Notes: generated from the letters alone by a model not told the origin. A DNA stretch of 64,000 nucleotides from Tillus elongatus (GCA_964006375.1 OZ023270.1:71452082-71516081); one strand, 5' to 3'. Counted from the stretch's first letter, positions 1-12,728 are shown. Made by a program: numbers and translations.

Positions 1-296
1 TAATTTTCGGAGAAAAAAATTTTTTTCGAAAGAAAATTTAAAATTTGAATAACTCAATTTTCTCTAAACTTAGAAAGTTGAATTTTGGTACGTAGTAAGG
101 TTGAGGCAACATATATAGTAAATTTCATTGAAACAGCTTTGTTACTTTCGGAGAAAAAAAAATTTTTCGAAAGAAAACTCAAAATTTTTCCGGAAAACCC
201 CGTCTGATTTTTCTGGATAACGAACTCATCCAAGCCATTAATAAAAGACAGGCACTTGCCAAATTTCATCGAAATCGGTTAATTATTTTTTGAGTT

Positions 297-370
<74 letters not shown>

Positions 371-412
371 CATATAAAAATTAAACCTATTTACAAATGA
401 ACTTTAATAAGA
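1..412 (-). repeat. Family A repeat copy, cut by the window edge
   Basis: Read on the minus strand, this is the middle and right part of the family A repeat: the (TA)n block at about 298-365, then a segment ending in paired AAAATTTTT / TTTCGAAAG motifs. The right terminus lies beyond base 1. Its left side stops at about 412 without the usual palindrome. It is almost identical to 29010-29475, including the unusual left junction ACATATAAAAATTAAACC. The open frame at 54-269 is a by-product of the repeat. Confidence 0.8.
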
Positions 413-1032
413 TATTATGCTGTGACAATACCTCTCTCAAGCACCCTAAAATATAATCAAAATGTGCACAGTTATATATGTTTTATTTCTTTTTCCCTTG
501 TCTTAATACACTACATATTTTATGACAATCGATTTAATTTACTTATTTGATTTCATTAATAGTCGGTTAATAGTCACTTGGAATGAAGTAGACACCACAT
601 CTTCAAACATATTAAGAGAATATGAGTAAATCAACAGCAACTGGGAATGAATTCGGTCAGTCGCCCAGCCACGTGGTTAAAAAACACTGTTTGTATGAGT
701 GGTTAGAACTCTAGCTCTAAATAAAAGGACTGTAACAGCGGCAGAAGCAGAAGTCAATGGAAGGTTTGTGTATTCGGAAAGAAACTATTGACTATTAATA
801 ACAACAATTGACTAAAAACGCTGCGAGTTGTAAGGCAAAAATAATTATACTACAGAGGTGATAAATGATAATACATTACAATAGGGTTATATATAATCGT
901 AAATGCTTCCAATGATTAACAATCAGTGAATTCAGTATTATTGACATTTCTCGGAAACTTACAAATGAATTTCATGAGTCAATAAGAAAAGCATTGACTA
1001 ACCAACAGCAACCACATACTTATGATTTAAAC
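413..1032. other. Linker between two family A copies; partly duplicated elsewhere
   Basis: No gene is visible. Two blocks recur near 29.8 kb: the stretch at about 708-762 (AATAAAAGGACTGTAACAGC and following) and the stretch at about 966-1032 (AAGAAAAGCATTGACTAACC and following). The sequence between those blocks here, about 763-965, is missing from the other copy, and the first 300 bases differ. Confidence 0.6.
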
Positions 1033-1302
1033 ATAAATGTTTCAAATTTGAATAGCTCAATTTTCTGTAACCCTAGAAAGCTGAATTTTGGCACATAGTT
1101 AGGTATTTCCCAAAGCAATATGTAGACCAAATTTTATCGAAATTTTCAGAAAAAAATTTTTTTTTGAAAGAAAACTCAAAATTTTCTCGGAAAACCCCGT
1201 CAGATTTTCCTGGCCAACGAACTCATCCAAGCCATTAATAAAAGAAAGGCACTTGCCGAGTTTCATCTAAATCGGTTAATTATTTTTTGAGTTTTCAGAC
1301 GG

Positions 1303-1367
<65 letters not shown>

Positions 1368-1500
1368 CATATAAAAATTCAAACTGACCCCGGATATGGG
1401 TTCTAGGGGTCCTAATTCGCGCTCATTTGAAAGAATTTTTGCAAAGTCTCACCATCGATACCTCTCTATTAGTGAATTTTTTTAATAAAAATTCACTAAA
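1033..1500 (-). repeat. Family A repeat copy with left-end palindrome
   Basis: On the minus strand it starts at about 1500 with the diagnostic palindrome (TAGTGAATTTTTATT...AAAAATTCACTA), followed by ATAGAGAGGTATCGATGGTG, GCGCGAATTAGGACCC, a (TA)n block at 1307-1365 and the AACCGATTTAGATGAAACT segment. The outer right terminus (the TGCGTCC stem-loop) is missing at 1033. It matches 29946-30530 closely. Confidence 0.85.
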
Positions 1501-2777
1501 AATACGGACGCAGAGCATGGCCTTATTAGTAGCAATGTTTTCTGAACAAATTTCAATTTGGCTTTCTCAATAACCTGGAAAATATGTTTTATACAATATA
1601 TAATATTTATAGAGGAAATATACGAACCCGATTTCATCAAAATAATTTAATGATTTTCCGAAATAATACTACATAAATTTACGAGGCAGCAATTGTGTTA
1701 TGGCAGGAATTTTCATAAAAATGCGTTGAATATGAAAACTTTTGCTTAATAAAATTTGAGAAAAATAAACAAAAAATAAATGTAGTCCTATGAGACTCTT
1801 GTCGCGAGATATTTAAATGTACAAATATTATGACGGTAACATCTATATACTTGTCTCACCTTATATATTATAGAAAACAAGGGAAAACTTGTAATTGACT
1901 CGGCGGTTCAAAAAAACAACCTTCGTAAAAAGATAATTTTCATCTAAACAAATATCAAGACGCTTTTTTTGAAAAGTCACCAAGTTTTGTTTGTACACCC
2001 AGCTGCCTTGTTCTCTGAGGGACACTAATTGTCCCAAAAAAAATAAAAACATTTAAAACTCACTTTGATTATCAAGTGTTTTTATAGTTTACGTAAAGTT
2101 TATGCAGCTGGACTGTGCATTTGTGTTTTTATTGTGTTGCTAAATCTGCTATGTTTTGAATTTTCGAATACATTTTTTAGGTACTCTTGTGGTAGAGACT
2201 GTGATACATTTTTATTTTTTGAATTTTATGTCTTGTCTGATTTACAATCATTGTAACTAATCAACCAAATAAATATTATTATTACTAAAGTGGTTCTCGG
2301 GGCTTCCACGAAATTTTGTTTAGTGACGGACCGAGGTTAAGTCACTCTACTGTTATTGGTGAAGAAATTTTCGGACTGTATTGCATGTTCTTAGTATGAT
2401 AGCTTTCCGAAGGTATGTCTATTATCATTATTATCTTACTTTAGCACTTCTTGTAAGAGATTCAGGAGATTCGTTATATATGCGAAGTATCCTTTCGACT
2501 ATATAAGGCATATTTGATTAAGATTAAATCATCTTAGGTCCTCCCAGTTCCAATACCTTTCCTATACCATTTCAGGCCAACGTTTAAGTTACGACCTTCA
2601 GCAGTAAGTTTGACGCATCCAATATTGTTATTAATATTATTGCTATTATTTTGACCAAATTTGTTGTAGACAGCAGAATAAACACATCTAAAAAAAAGAA
2701 TATACTTATATTCGTGTTTGACATGTTATCAGAGTTTTTTAGATATTGTTTACTCTGTCGATTTAAAATCAGCTGTA
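1501..2777. other. No gene recognised
   Basis: AT-rich sequence without recognisable coding similarity. The part around 2100-2290 ends in AATAAATATTATTATTAC and could be the 3' tail of an old LINE, but no protein evidence supports this. Confidence 0.4.
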
Positions 2778-2830
2778 GGTACCAATGGTCAAGTCAGGTC
2801 AGGTCAGGTCAGGTCAGGTACCATTGGTCA
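2778..2830 (+). repeat. (TCAGG)5 array between 14-bp direct repeats
   Basis: Five perfect TCAGG units occupy 2794-2818. They are flanked by GGTACCAATGGTCA (2778-2791) and GGTACCATTGGTCA (2817-2830), which differ at one base. TCAGG is the telomere unit of many beetles; whether it is telomeric in this organism is unknown. The flanking duplication looks like a repaired staggered break. Confidence 0.75.
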
Positions 2831-4079
2831 GAAAAGATATATTAAGGTTATCTTATCAAAAACAACGTAATCGTATATTTTTGATATTTTATAAATTATT
2901 TTTATATCTTGATTATCTTTATTATCTGAGCCAAAACTTACCTATGTTTTGCTACTTTTCGGTATCTGTATCAAAATTACTTCGTTTTGTCTCTAAACGC
3001 CAATAAATTTTCTTAGCCCATCAAAAAAATTAGTGTTGTAGCTTCATGAAGGAGCCCCAAGTGCTTTTAAATGTCCATAACATTACATTCTATTAACCGA
3101 GATCCTTGAAATTTTGTGCGTGGCACAGAGTCTATCTATGCAAACGACTTGTGTACCAAATTTCGTTAAAACAGTTTGTTTTATTTTTGTTGATTCAAAA
3201 CCTTTACTAGACATTTTTTCAACTTTCCCTGGTAAAACTGATATAATAAAGGTGGTCTATACAGTTATTTTTGTCATGTACACATTCAAATGTCTCTAAA
3301 GAATGATTTGAGGTAAAATAGTTCTAGATTATTTAATTGGTCTTAAAGCAAAGTTTCAGGTTGATTGAATGTTAATCAATGCAATATGTACGTGAATGAA
3401 TATATGTAATGAAAATACGCAGCCGGGTTTACCGTGCCACTTTCATAATTCTACTTTTTAAGAATGTTTGACGTTTTGTTGTGTGTATATATCGATTGGC
3501 AGTGGGACTTTTGGCTCTCGCGTTACTCTATTCATTAAGGTTTCCGAGATTAAACAATGGGGGCGGCAGTTTCGATTATGTTAGTGACTACAGGAGATCG
3601 TAAATCTTATAAAGACTGATATATTCCAATACTGACTATCCCATACAGATATAGAAACCAACTTTCACAATATTTTTGTTTTTGTTTGAAAGCAGGGAAT
3701 ATTAAAAAATACTTATATTTTTTTTACTGCACTATCATATAGAAAATGTCATGTGAAATTACTAAATATTCGTCAAACACCTAAGAGAGATTTGACGTCT
3801 AGCTGTATTAACCCTCAGGTCTTAGAGGCGAGCCTTCTGGTGAGACCTGGTGATTGGGTCCCTGGAATCAAACTGGACTAACCTGGCATAACTTCACATC
3901 CTTTTCCATACCCTTAAGAGTGGCTCCAAAACCGCAGACGCGGAAGCTTTACCGAACGCACATGCACCGACGTGTGCACACATGCACGCACACACACGCA
4001 CGCATATATAATGCGACTTGTACAGCTCACAGCCGTTTGTCGCAACCCAGTTTTCATCGGCAAGCATCTTTCTTGTAAG
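2831..4079. other. No gene recognised
   Basis: Low-complexity AT-rich sequence with a short CA-rich patch at about 3976-4005. I see no coding or RNA signal. Confidence 0.4.
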
Positions 4080-4345
4080 CCTCTTTCATTGTTTCAGTCA
4101 TTGCATATAGAATACCTTCCTTCCACGTCTTTTTAGATCTACCTCTTTTTTCCTTTTGCTGGTAACCTAATGACAATTATTTTTGGGCTCTATCTCACTC
4201 ATGTCCGTACCATCTGAGGCTCTTAGCTTCTACTGTATCTAGTATTGTTTTTCCAATTCTCATTTTGTCGCTTATAACTATTCTAACTGAATCCTGTAGT
4301 GTGAGTTTGCGACGGCGTCCTCAATAGCGCATTTTCATTTGTGTA
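4080..4345 (-). pseudogene. LINE ORF2 C-terminal fossil
   Basis: The minus-strand translation preserves the C-terminal signature of a non-LTR retrotransposon polyprotein: KMRIGKTILDTVEAKSLRWY followed by GH, then KEKRGRSKKTWKEGILYAM. This corresponds to the common 'LRWYGHV-x-RM ... RGRPKKTW-x-EGI-x-AM' tail seen after the reverse transcriptase of several LINE groups. Stops interrupt it directly after RWYGH. The reverse transcriptase itself is not recognisable upstream (4345-5100). It is an old, non-functional fragment; the clade cannot be fixed from this piece. Confidence 0.6.
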
Positions 4346-6231
4346 ATGAACTCTTTGTAAGCGTCCACGACCACATTTAGCAGTATCGGCGCTTTATTTA
4401 TAGAAATTTTAGTGTCCAGTCCAGAGCAATACATTTTTTCTTTCTGATTTACTGGATCGGGTTTTCTGTTTTAATTTGATGAACCTCTTCGAAAACTGTG
4501 TCCTGGATTGAACAGTGTGGGATGGAACGGTGATATTACCATTAGTTTTTAAGGCAACAAGTTATTTTGATCTTCTTTGGACGCGAACCCACATCAAAAC
4601 AGATACAGTCGGGAACCCGACATCATCGATTTGCCCAGAGAGTCACGTTAAGTCATCGCGTTTTTGTAATAATTACCTGTTTACTTATTTCGACACCTGG
4701 AACCACTCTGCGACTCAACGCAAGATCTTTGTTATCTCCTTTTGTTAGAAGTGTTTTTCTCCATTAAGGGTCAACTCCCACTTTTAGTAGTCTTGGTCTA
4801 GTTTCCGGAGAATTAACTTCGTACTCAACCAGTATCGCTTGGTTCTTTGCAAAGTGCAGGGTGTAGAGTTTTTTTCTGCTGGCAGACTTTCCACTCTGTA
4901 GTGTGTTTCGCCATTTCTCGATGGTAGGAGATAAAGACCCAGTATCTTGTCCATATAATGCGCGAACAACGATATCTGTTCCCGGGAGAAGAATATAGTA
5001 AACCTGGTCAGGTGGTCGACATCAGAATTCTCGGCTTCAGGATTTACATCGTTGGTTTGGGTGTATAATATGTGTTTTATAAATCTCCAACCTTCAAAAG
5101 GAGGTAGTGATTGCGCTGTGTCCTGTAAGTTGTACGGGGAAGGTTAGTTTAAAGCTTGATATGTATTTTTCTCTTTTGTTCATAATATAAAAACTTTGGG
5201 CGTCATCCATTTAACTAAACTACTTAACACTCAAAACTTCGCTCGCGAAATTTTTTCCCTTGTTAAATTTGATGTCACATTCGATTGCCGTGATCAAATT
5301 AAATTCTGTTGAAAGCGTTGGCAAGCACGATCGTTTCACTATTAGCCCGTTTTTCTGTAAAACATCAGGTATTCAGATAAATTTTATAGAGGGTGTTGAA
5401 TAAAACATTGAAAATTTTTTAGTCCGTCAAAAAGCTCCCGTTTGACGAAAAAAAATTCGTTCTTGAATTACAACTAAAACGTGCTGAAATAGGACCCAAT
5501 GTAGAGTATGCGGTGTTTGAATTTTCCGTTTATCCTTTTGATTTACTGCATAGATTAAAAATTTAGTTTTACGGCCCTCACAAATTTGTAAACGAACACA
5601 TATCCGTGTATAAAAACACCCCACCGCAAACGGCACTACCCGACAAATAAATCGAATCCTGTATCATCGACCGTTTTATGTAAAAACAAAAGAATAACAA
5701 TGAGGGCCGAAAATCACGCGAAGTCTTTACTTCTGTTTTATCGTGTAAGATAACGCCGCAGGGTCTGGTGCGGTATCGAATTTACGTCAAGTGGGAAAAC
5801 ACTGCCCCCGATATATATACATACACAAAGAAAACTGTTATTAATTACCCTCCAATTTTCAATTATTCGGTTTTTTGTACTGTTGGCGGCGCGATACTTC
5901 AGACCGCAATACAACCGCCTTTGATTACTTTGATGCAGAGAGGTTCTTTCGTTTTGTTCATCGACGTTCGACGTAATTGATTCATTAGATGTTTGGAATC
6001 GCAAAGAAAAAAATTGTTAAATAGCTATGGCAGATTTTTTTGTCACGTAACAGAAATAATTTTATTCAGTGTCCAAAGGTAAAACAGTTTGAGAAATTAG
6101 GTTGTTTTTTCCTACAATGTAGCATGTTCACGTTAATTATTTTTTTCTCGTTTTTGGCACATATAGAAATTGCGCATTTTTACTGATAGATAGCGAAGTT
6201 CCATGAAAATGACGCATTTAGGGAGGTTTTC
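4346..6231. other. No gene recognised
   Basis: Mixed-composition sequence with several short open frames on both strands, none showing a recognisable domain, conserved spacing or codon pattern. It may include more of the LINE fossil from 4080-4345 in an unrecognisable state. Confidence 0.4.
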
Positions 6232-7196
<965 letters not shown>

Positions 7197-7796
7197 ATAT
7201 ACAGGACCGTTCTTTAAAGGGGGTAAATTTGAAAAAATGCATACTGTAGTAATTCAACTTTTAGTGAATTTTCTTTAAAAAAATTCGCTATAATAACGCA
7301 CCTGCTGCGTCCAGCCTTTTTTGAAATGCAAATATTGGTATGCTTTTCTTCTTATAGTTATTTTTACTGAGATATCAGTGTTTTTTTAAACTTTTATACA
7401 AGATTTTCTAAATGGAAAAACATTTAAATGAAAATTCGCTAAAAAACTTACCTGCTGTTCAAAACCTTTTAAACCTATGCTATTCTTATATTTCTTTTTA
7501 TTTAGATATCATTATTTTCTTTTTCTCAACTTTTATTCAAGCTGTTTAACTTTTTTCAGGTAAATATTTTTATTAAAATACGTTACAAAATCCACCGTCT
7601 GCTCAATACTTTTTAACATACGAGGTTTTCGCTGCTTTTCTAGAATTATCTTCTCCAATATTTATTTTTACCTAGACATAATTCTTTTTTTTTTTTCTCA
7701 ACTTTTACTCACTGTTTAACAATTTTCTGTTTGAAAAACATTTTTATAAAAATTCGCTCCAAAGTCGATCCGCTGTTCAAGACTTTCCTCTTCTTT

Positions 7797-8093
7797 ATTC
7801 TCGGTCTATTTCCGCGACTATGGCCAATCACCGTTGTCAGGGAGCAGTTTTACCTCACTGTCCTGTAAAATTTGCCAAACCTTTGCCTTTCTGTAAGAAG
7901 GGTAGGGATCTTTAGCGTTTCCAACATCGCATGGTACACAGCACCGGCGGCTTTAAGCCACCTCCGAAGGGCGGAACGTGCAGACATTCAACTGCCTCAA
8001 ACACAACTTCGGTTGATGTTAATTTTACATTGTGTACTGAAAAAGTGCAATGGGCAGCCTGGGTTCTCGCCACTAAACAACGGAGGATATATT
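7797..8093 (-). repeat. tRNA-derived SINE, head damaged
   Basis: It belongs to the SINE family of 43531-43865. The minus strand reads TCAGTACACAATGTAAAATT, CAACCGAAGTTGTG, CGTTCCGCCCTTCGGAGG, then the tail GTGAGGTAAAACTGCTCCC and GGCCATAGTCGCGGAAATAG. The promoter head near 8050-8093 keeps TTTAGTGGCGAGAACCC but has lost the B box. Confidence 0.8.
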
Positions 8094-8881
8094 CAAGACT
8101 TTTCAAACATACGATATTTCCACTGCTGTTCCACCCATCGACCCTTACTTCCTTCGTGTACTTAAGTTGACAAAAGTTTTTTGAAGAGCCTCAGGGTTAC
8201 AGATTTGTCCAAACTGGTATTACAAATTTAAGCGCAGATTTTAGAATAAATATTAAACTATTTTGTGTAAAAAGCGCAGGTAATTTAACAACATACTTTA
8301 TTGATGACAATCCTGGATAAATGATGGTTTCAGCTGATTCATAAATATAAGTATCGTCTCGACTGAAGTATATTCGAGTTAGATGATACGAAAAAAGTCA
8401 CTTAGACGTTAATCTCTTGTCTATTTATACTTTTGTTTTGGGGACTTCTGGTCGTGTTTTATAAATACACTCCCACCGGTAGATTAACATATTGTTTGTC
8501 GTTTTTTCTTAATGATACTTCGATCTCTCTTTTACGCCGTTGTAAATCTAGAAATTTTTTAGGCCTGGCATCTACTGATTTCAACAGGAGAATGTGAGGG
8601 AAAATAAAAACACAATATATTACCTTTACAGAGACGTGGGGAATGAAAGAATTTCTTAATTTCATCTGTCTATATTTAGATCTGGATATTGGTTTATATT
8701 AGTTTCGGATTGTATTCCGTAGTGGGTCTTTTTTATACGTTTCGAAAAAGTGACTTTGTGTTTATAACAGCATTTTGCTACATAATTTTAAAAAATTTCA
8801 AAGTAACCTCTACTTGAATAATTATAAAAGTTCCTGGCCCAGCAACTGCGTTATGGTAGAGTTTTATAAACATATTTTACT
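8094..8881. other. No gene recognised
   Basis: AT-rich sequence without a convincing coding frame or RNA motif. Confidence 0.4.
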
Positions 8882-9240
8882 GAATTTTCTCATAATTCAA
8901 TAATGAGGAGAGCCACTTTTTAATTTTGAAGAAATATCTTCAAATAAGCGTGAACCAGAACCTCTAGAACCCATGTTTGGGGCCAGTTTTAATTTTTATA
9001 TGTCTATATGGGCCGAGTTTTATGCAATTTGGCAGGGGCTTTCCTTTTGTACGTGGCTTGGGCAAGTTCGTTAGCTAGGAAAATCGATCTAGTTTTTCCG
9101 GGAAAATTTTTGGTTTTATTCTGAAAAAATAACAGAGCTATGGCAACCAAATTTGCTTTGCAGGTTTATATTATAAAAAGTAAACCTTGTACAGAAACTT
9201 ATATCGCTATGTTAGAAGAAAAAAGTTATAAGTATTGAGT
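8882..9240 (+). repeat. Family B fragment without TA block
   Basis: It keeps a decayed left palindrome (ACTGAATTTTCTCATAATTC), ATGAGGAGAGCC, CCTCTAGAACCCATGTTTGG, and the post-microsatellite segment TGGCTTGGGCAAGTTCGTTA and GGAAAATCGATC. The place where other copies have (TA)n is only TATGTCTATATG, so the block is not obligatory or has been lost. Confidence 0.75.
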
Positions 9241-9255
9241 ATGGAGTTTACAGTA

Positions 9256-9302
9256 GACCTGACATGACTTGACTTGAACTGACCTGACCTGACCTCACCA
9301 GA
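9256..9302 (-). repeat. Imperfect TCAGG/TCAAG array
   Basis: On the plus strand this reads as imperfect repeats of GACCT, GACTT and GAACT (reverse complement AGGTC, AAGTC). It is a third, more decayed example of the TCAGG array. Confidence 0.6.
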
Positions 9303-9650
9303 CCAAAATGTTAAACATAATCTATTAAATAGTACAGATAAACAATATTTTACTTATCCTAGCTCAAAAATGTAATTCTGAGAATGTCAAAGTGACGATT
9401 TAAAAGTCAAAATTGGTGATTCTTAAACAAAAATTCTGAGCATGATGCGTGGCAAATATTGTATGAAACATTTTTAAGAAGGCCCTAGATTTAAGTTTCA
9501 AGTGTTACTCTTCTTTATTTGGTTACAATATTACTCAAAAAAGGCATTTGAAATTGAAATTATTTGCTATAAATATATCGAAACCGTAGAAAATTTACAA
9601 CAAGCTTATATCTCTTAAATTACACTAAATCTGTCACATGCGCCATAGCC
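9303..9650. other. No gene recognised
   Basis: AT-rich sequence. I see nothing specific in it. Confidence 0.4.
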
Positions 9651-9654
9651 CAAA

Positions 9655-9725
9655 TTGTTTCGGTGCGTGCTTATCAAACCGAAACTCTAGAATGGCGCGG
9701 GTTCGATTCCTAGATGTCATTTTTT
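9655..9725 (+). repeat. Possible tRNA-like SINE head
   Basis: GGCGCGGGTTCGATTCC (ends near 9709) matches a polymerase III B box, and a short hairpin TTTCGG...CCGAAA lies upstream. The T-arm does not form a full stem, so this is not a working tRNA gene. It could be the head of a second SINE family. Confidence 0.35.
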
Positions 9726-9819
9726 ATATTTTCCTTGGTTTTAACGTCATATGTAATTCCCATGAATTTTTGGCGATTTTTTATAGAAAAAATTCATTTA
9801 TGAGATGAAAACTTTTAAG

Positions 9820-9960
9820 ACTTTTAATTCGATTTTAATATCAGATCAGGTTGTAACTTGGTGAAACCATTCTATACTTCGTACAAACGTAAAGACTTTT
9901 GTGGCTTCATAAGAGCTTGTTTTTTTTTCAAAGTGGCTGGTTGAACGGCTAATAAAATGT
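9820..9960 (+). repeat. Fragment of dispersed repeat D
   Basis: It shares the segment AACTTGGTGAAACCATTC...AAAGACTTTTGTGGCTTCAT, in reverse orientation or reshuffled form, with 35335-35600, 42950-43160 and 44090-44330. Its boundaries are unclear. Confidence 0.4.
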
Positions 9961-10423
9961 GATGGACTAAATTAAATAGTTAAAGTAAATTGAAAAAGAA
10001 AAGTATATTTAGAGTTTTATTTGTCAAGTTGTCAAAGTTTTTAAAAGTTATTTAATTTTCGAGTTTTACACTAGTTAAGTGAATTTGTCAAACTTTGAGA
10101 ACCTCTGTAACCATAGGCCAATGTAATAGAAAATGTTTTCTGCCAAGTACAACATATTTTTGATGTATTGGTACTTAAGTCCTTCAGCCTCTTCCTTGTT
10201 GTATAAAATTTAATTCAGTTTGCTTTTCATATAAGAACTTTTCGTCTTGTGTCCTTTGGCCTGTCGAAGAATTTTTTTATTAATGCCCATAACTATATTT
10301 GTCACTGAAACAGAAACTTGGTATATAGTAGTCTTTGCTAAAGCAATTCCTTTGTGAAGCTTTATCCAAGTAACTTCAGTAAATTTTTCGATGGGAATTG
10401 TGAGTTTATTGCGGAAAAACTGG

Positions 10424-10426
<3 letters not shown>
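9961..10426. other. No gene recognised
   Basis: No recognisable domain. The open frame that crosses into the following microsatellite has no identifiable protein family. Confidence 0.4.

Positions 10427-10519
<93 letters not shown>
10427..10519. repeat. (TA)n microsatellite
   Basis: An uninterrupted TA tract that is not inside a recognisable A/B copy. Confidence 0.95.
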
Positions 10520-10521
<2 letters not shown>

Positions 10522-11975
10522 CGCCAGTAGAGAATAGGTGAAGCGCCATCTCTGATTTTGTGACGGTTCTAGGTATCCAAAGCAGTTTCCACGTACACAC
10601 AGTTCATTCAGCAACAAGACTGCATACTTAACCCGGATGATTTTGGCAGAAAATAATCGACAAGCTGCCTTCCATTTTGTATGAAAATTCGCCAAAGACT
10701 CTTAGGCGATACCTTCTGTTTAAGGGATTGTAAATTCTCATGTTTGGACTGAGGAATCTTAAATACGATGTGCCAAAATTTTAGTAGCACTGTGTATTTT
10801 GAGCGAAAATTAAATAAATTTATTATTTGAATAACTACTTATTTGTAAAACACGCTGTATAATTAATAACAAATAAATATGATAATATATTAGTATACTA
10901 ATACCTAGCCTGCGAACGAGCTCTGGGGGGGGGGGGGGATACCTAGCCTGGCCTGACTAGTCGCATTTAAGCTGCCGTAGCTTTTGGAATAAAAAATGCC
11001 TTTGCCTTATGCTCCAGCCTTTGTTCCTAAAAATAACCAACTGCTTAAGGCTTATTACTTCAAGGCAATAATTTTCCGACTAAAAGTTATTCTTTTTGCC
11101 TACAATTTTCTTGTAAATTATAACAATCTAATCATCTCCAATGCGTCATTGGTGTTGCTCTTTGTGTTTTAAAGCCGTACTAGAAAAAGCAAACGAAACT
11201 AAAATAGATATTGAATTTTTATCAATCTATTTAACATACACTTTGTAAAGGTGGTATGGAAAAACAAATTTTATCGACTAGTTTTTTTACAACCGAATAT
11301 ATTAATAAATTTACAAATTCGTACATTGGCTTCGAGGGGGACCTAATTATTCTAATCAATATAATAAATGCCATTGAACCTAGATAAGCTAATATTATTA
11401 TCAACATTTCGCCGAAGAAATATGGAAGGAAACGGAAACACTGTCCTTATCGGAACTTTATCGGCTGTCATTGTTCGACGGTTTAGTGTTTTTTCTCCTC
11501 TTTTTTTTTTGACAAACGCCGATGCACACATGCGTGAAACAAATGAAATTCTGCATTAACAAATGACTTGCGAACGGATGTGTTTAATGGACTATTCTAG
11601 TGAGGCCGGCTTTTTATACTAGATATCGATGGGGCATTTACATTTTTATTGTGCAGTACTTCAAAATATATAAGTACTCATGAATATTCTAATCGATGAG
11701 TGAAACAATACGGAATTGTTTGCCGGCTTTTCTATTGCGCGTTAATTTTTCAACGGTGCGCCATGTTTTTTGTGAAATTAATGCACCATTAGGATGATTT
11801 TACTGCCAATGTCCGGTGGTCTTGTTTCTATTCTCTTAATCGTCGCACATTTTATGACGATGACATCATCAAAGGAAACCTTGTAAAAATAAGTAGACAT
11901 TTGCAAAATATACATATTTTTCATTGTTTTTTATCAGTTTCACCGTCACTTTACAATACACTTTTAATACTCCTG

Positions 11976-11978
<3 letters not shown>
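10520..11978. other. No gene recognised; contains a G run
   Basis: No coding signal. A 14-base G run at 10925-10938 lies between two direct copies of ATACCTAGCCTG (10901-10912 and 10939-10950). The rest is unassigned AT-rich sequence. Confidence 0.5.

Positions 11979-12026
<48 letters not shown>
11979..12026. repeat. (TA)n microsatellite
   Basis: A TA tract directly abutting the left end of a family B copy at 12027. Confidence 0.95.
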
Positions 12027-12029
<3 letters not shown>

Positions 12030-12652
12030 GTGAATTTAATTTTTTTTAATTCAAAAAATTGGCCAAAAAAAAAGGTCAAGATGACTAGACTTTCGAAAAA
12101 GTTCTACGCTCCCACATCTGGGGTGCCGCTGCCGCTTCTACACTCGCTATCCTGGACTCCATTCAAAAGAGAGCTATACGTCTCATCGGTGACCCTACCC
12201 TCACCCAAAGGCTGCCATCCCTTGCCCACCGACGTGCCGTTGGTGACCTCTCTCTCTCTTTTATAGATATCTGCACGGGCACTGCTCAGAGGAGCTTTCC
12301 TCCATAGTTCCCCCACCTGCTGCCCCCAACAGATCCACCAGGGGAACAGAGCGAATGCACCCTTGTACTGTCCAGGTCACCAGACATAGAACATCTTGTT
12401 ATGCCCGCTCTTTTGTCCCGAGGACTTCCAAGTTGTGGAATTCCTTGCCGGCACATGTTTTTCCTTCTCCTCCGAACCTCCAAACCTTCAAGTCCAGAAT
12501 TAACAAGCTGCCTTTTTCCTCCTTGTCAACACCCACGGTACGATAGTATTTAGGCTGTAAGCCCTCGTGGTGTGTTGTTGAAATTAAAATAAAAAAAAGA
12601 GCGCGAATTAGTGCCCCAGAACCGGTATTAAGATCCTGGTAAAATTTTATAT

Positions 12653-12728
<76 letters not shown>
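12027..12728 (+). repeat. Family B copy interrupted by a LINE
   Basis: The left end AATAGTGAATTTAATTTTTT and GACTTTCGAAAAAG (to 12101) continues after the LINE as AGAGCGCGAATTAGTGCCCC and TTTTATATGTTTATATATA (12599-12728). The (TA)n block is at about 12655-12726. The two halves join in the order seen in uninterrupted copies, so the LINE entered an existing B copy. Confidence 0.75.
12102..12598 (+). pseudogene. 5'-truncated LINE copy (3' end only)
   Basis: It is collinear with 39805-40280. It encodes scraps of the ORF2 C-terminus: AILDSIQKRAIRLIGDP-like sequence, LPSLAHRRAVGDLS, then in another frame HRTSCYARSFVPRTSKLWNS and LQTFKSRINKL. It ends in the shared 3' segment CTCGTGGTGTGTTGTTGAAA and an A-rich tail at about 12585-12598. 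It has no reverse transcriptase and is a dead-on-arrival insertion. Confidence 0.85.

Noticed and set aside
54..269. A recurring ~70-codon frame (LSFINGLDEFV...) present at 54-269, 29051-29266, 29984-30178, 41363-41545 and 42514-42705
   Set aside because: Each lies at the same place in a family A copy, lengths vary, several copies have stops, and it is rich in Lys/Phe from A/T runs. It is a by-product of repeat homology with no sign of selection that I can show.
1861..2256. Two short frames on opposite strands (1861-2052 and 2065-2256)
   Set aside because: Hydrophobic, AT-driven composition and no conserved motif.
9655..9725. Candidate tRNA gene
   Set aside because: The B box is good, but no acceptor or T stem of proper length can be formed. 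It is listed only as a possible SINE head.
10520..10800. Possible Tc1/mariner end around CACAGTGCTACTAAAATTTT (minus strand)
   Set aside because: No matching inverted end or transposase similarity was found nearby.
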